The translations under genes and the position numbers were made by a program. A DNA stretch of 6,850 bases from the NCBI GenBank assembly GCA_003135495.1, contig PLBX01000026.1, forward strand, positions 1,170-8,019, in the 5' to 3' direction. Shown here piece by piece: positions 5,200-6,850 of this stretch (the first letter of the stretch is position 1; every line of letters starts with the position of its first letter). A model generated the notes under the pieces. It searched no databases, was not told the origin of the DNA, and was given only the letters and a program-made list of their open reading frames with translations. The DNA comes from Acidobacteriaceae bacterium (GTDB taxonomy: Bacteria > Acidobacteriota > Terriglobia > Terriglobales > Acidobacteriaceae).

Positions 5200-5961
5200 A
5201 TGGCGATTGACGACGAACTCGATGCAATACGAAGCCAGTATCCAGAAAGCAGTTCCAACTTAGGTCTGACCCTCAGCCTCAAGTTGCTGACGAGCTTACC
5301 GGGTAAAGCCGGATTGCTGTTTAAGATAGGCGAAGTCCTGCGGAGTCATTTCTCAACTAAGGTGATGTCGGAGCGGTTGAACATTCTCTTTGACGCGCTT
5401 GAAGGCATGGTTCGTAGGTTCCAGCAAGAGACCGAACGAAGATTGTCTGCCGTAGAAGATCGATTGAACAGCCCAGAATTTGCCGAGGCATACGTCAACG
5501 TCGCCAACATTGCGATCTTCACAGCGAACCCACAGAAAATCCGCGAGTTCGGATCGATTCTGGGCTACGAAGCAGCGTCTAACGACGCGGAGGGTTGGGA
5601 CGAAGCCGCCGCGCTCATCGCGGACCTCTCACGTCTCACTGAAAGCGATCTGGAAGTCCTTCGGTTGATGGTGAAGTTGCAAGGTGGGAATGTCCGCGAG
5701 AACCCGAACGACGCCGAATACAATTTGATGTCCGCAGCATTTGGGCAAGTTCGAGACGAATGGGTGAGGCAGGGAAAGTCTCGGTACGAGCTATACTCTC
5801 ACGCGTTGCGGCTGTCAGGTTTTGGTTTGGCGAATCCGCTCAACTGGAATCAGAGTTCTTGGGGCCCACAGGATATGGGGTTTGCCCCAACGCCTCGCGG
5901 TAAGAGACTGGTGGAAATACTGGAAATTGCAGACCACCAGTGCCACGAGTCCACCGCGTAA
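5200..5961 (+). CDS. Helical protein of unknown function, partner of the HNH-like gene
   Basis: The 253-residue product starts at ATG 5200, with GTGAGG at 5187-5192. Residues 22-52 are mildly hydrophobic (LGLTLSLKLLTSLPGKAGLL) and amphipathic, not a clear membrane span. A helix or coiled coil follows at 54-90 (FQQETERRLSAVEDRL). A second helical domain (92-160) contains a hinge WDEAAALIADLSRLTESDLE. The C-terminal 190-245 has the pattern ELYSHALRLSGFGLA...TPRGKRLVEIL, like the winged-helix-type ends of proteins where a hydrophobic 'LxxLGL' precedes 'TxxGxxL'. General resemblance to DUF4393/Abi-alpha-like proteins is noticed but not strong enough to name. It lies 24 bases after the HNH-like gene and converges with the PIN operon at 6017. 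A regulatory or sensor partner for the HNH-like protein is plausible inference. Confidence 0.72.
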   Translation: MAIDDELDAIRSQYPESSSNLGLTLSLKLLTSLPGKAGLLFKIGEVLRSHFSTKVMSERLNILFDALEGMVRRFQQETERRLSAVEDRLNSPEFAEAYVNVANIAIFTANPQKIREFGSILGYEAASNDAEGWDEAAALIADLSRLTESDLEVLRLMVKLQGGNVRENPNDAEYNLMSAAFGQVRDEWVRQGKSRYELYSHALRLSGFGLANPLNWNQSSWGPQDMGFAPTPRGKRLVEILEIADHQCHESTA

Positions 5962-6016
5962 TCCGCGCTTCTTTCGGCTCCGGGAGATTCGGGTTTGAGT
6001 GTTTAGTCCGGTAAAC

Positions 6017-6544
6017 CTATTTGCCCTTCTTTTGCCCGGTAGCCTTGAAGTCTGCCCCAAGCCTATCGAGCATTTCATAAGTATCAATGCAAGGCACTCC
6101 TAGCGCCGCGCACACGTCAGGGATGCGAACTTTCTTCGCGTTTGGATGCCTGTTCGACTCGTGACTGACAACTACGCCCTTCGTGTGAATGGCGTGCGCG
6201 ATCAGCCACGGATCGGCTCCGCTCAAGAATTCGGCGGCGTGCTGTTGCTCGTAGCTGTCCACTACGTAGTCCGCAACCGTTTGCATTGCTTTTTGCACGT
6301 CCGCATCTGCCTCTACAAATAATCCACTCTGGCGACGGGTCTTCATCCACTTGGCTAGATCATCACCGGGTTCCTCGTTCGTCACATTCTCTTGATAAAC
6401 CATCTTGGGACAGCGAACCGTTCCGGCGTTGATTTGCTCCTGCAAAAACGCCCAGAACACTCCGAATGTTTTGAATTTGTAAGGACCGTTCTTCGCTTGA
6501 ATGAATACGTTCGAGTCAAGCCAGTAAGGTGGGGTTCCTGCCAT
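6017..6544 (-). CDS. DUF4411 PIN-like toxin (putative ribonuclease)
   Basis: The 175-residue product has the DUF4411 signature: YWLDSNVFIQAKNGPYKF at 7-24 with first acidic residue D10, then FW and MVYQEN (49-53, E52), LSGADPWLIAHAI (107-119, D111) and a C-terminal KKVRIPDVCAALGV (137-150, D143). These acidic residues form the metal site of PIN-fold RNases, which cleave RNA in the cytoplasm. Family members usually sit after an ImmA/IrrE-type protein, as here. The upstream gene ends in TAA directly before this ATG (6547-6542), so the two are translationally coupled; no strong ribosome site is seen. The tail (TGQKKGK) is basic and flexible. The length and all key residues suggest an intact gene. 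The toxin role is inferred from the family. Confidence 0.9.
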   Translation of the reverse strand: MAGTPPYWLDSNVFIQAKNGPYKFKTFGVFWAFLQEQINAGTVRCPKMVYQENVTNEEPGDDLAKWMKTRRQSGLFVEADADVQKAMQTVADYVVDSYEQQHAAEFLSGADPWLIAHAIHTKGVVVSHESNRHPNAKKVRIPDVCAALGVPCIDTYEMLDRLGADFKATGQKKGK

Positions 6545-6850
6545 TTAGCGTCTCGGCAACCCCTCAATCAGTTTTGGAAGCGTGCCTGTCTTCACGCCCA
6601 GCAGTCTCGCAGCTTCGCGGTATGAGACGCCCTCAGCTTGGAGCGCTCCGAGGACGGTTTCCGTTAACCTACGACTGTTGCGGATCGGCAGCGTAAAGTA
6701 AAAGTTCCCTCCCCCTTCGGACGGCTCTTCTGCTTCTTTTTCTTCGCGCTCTCTCTGCTTCTGCTGTTCTTTTTCGAGCAAGCTGAAGAATTGGTTCCGG
6801 TTGATCGCATTCAGTTCGTAAGCTCTTCGGAGAATCACAATCGTGCTGAC
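6545..6850 (-). CDS. C-terminal part of an ImmA/IrrE-type protein, putative antitoxin (runs off the right edge)
   Basis: The frame is open to the window end, giving 101 residues, and no start is in view; the GTG at 6838 is internal. It begins VSTIVILRRAYELNAINRNQ, which fits the helix that closes the COG2856 (ImmA/IrrE) peptidase fold; the HEXXH motif would lie outside the window. A Glu/Lys/Gln-rich linker (about 22-44) leads to NFYFTLPIRNSRRLTETVL and a helix-turn-helix-like end (SYREAARLLGVKTGTLPKLI, about 76-95). This C-terminal pattern is the one I expect in proteins encoded just before DUF4411 toxins, often with an N-terminal XRE-type domain. It probably neutralises or regulates the toxin and binds its own promoter. 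The stop TAA touches the toxin ATG. Confidence 0.8.
   Translation of the reverse strand, partial: VSTIVILRRAYELNAINRNQFFSLLEKEQQKQREREEKEAEEPSEGGGNFYFTLPIRNSRRLTETVLGALQAEGVSYREAARLLGVKTGTLPKLIEGLPRR

Noticed and set aside
6001..6016. Hairpin GTTTA-GTCCGG-TAAAC between the convergent genes as a terminator
   Set aside because: The stem is only 5 bp, A/T-rich and without a following T-run on either strand.

Overview
The window is a dense accessory (genomic-island type) segment of a mesophilic bacterium with moderately high GC. It has no rRNA, tRNA, CRISPR array or core metabolic gene. Several small proteins recall families I associate with soil Acidobacteriota: a short CxxC...CH protein, a 45-residue Pro/Glu-rich peptide and an NCTCG/GWRA-motif protein. 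That host assignment is from memory and tentative.

Layout. (i) Positions 1-1872, minus strand: a three-gene operon. It encodes a coiled-coil protein with a DUF2130-like PD-(D/E)XK nuclease-type domain, a multi-pass membrane protein, and an unknown protein cut by the window edge. (ii) Positions 1873-2037: a short divergent intergenic region holding a long imperfect inverted repeat, with arms at 1875-1910 and 1949-1984 and 28 of 36 positions matching. (iii) Positions 2038-2957, plus strand: an 85-residue helical protein overlapping by ATGA a 221-residue small serine recombinase, followed by a perfect 10-bp-stem hairpin over its stop codon. (iv) Positions 3000-4356, plus strand: a run of tightly packed small genes, the first apparently frameshifted, ending in a 253-residue two-part protein. 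(v) Positions 4390-5961, plus strand: a pair made of an HNH/treble-clef-like zinc protein and a helical protein of unknown function. (vi) Positions 6017-6850, minus strand, convergent with the rest: a toxin-antitoxin-like pair, a DUF4411 PIN-family protein preceded by the C-terminal part of what looks like its ImmA/IrrE-type partner.

How the parts fit. The serine recombinase and the inverted repeat beside it look like the mobility or switching centre, with putative nuclease modules on both sides: PD-(D/E)XK-like plus membrane protein, HNH-like plus helical protein, and PIN-type toxin. This resembles a defence or stability island. The strongest unexplained signal is the inverted repeat. Its two arms lie outward-facing and each can be read as the tail of a similar peptide (PVYxD then stop). 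It may be a recombinase site, a divergent operator, or two remnants of one gene end. No function beyond family-level assignment can be proved from this sequence alone.
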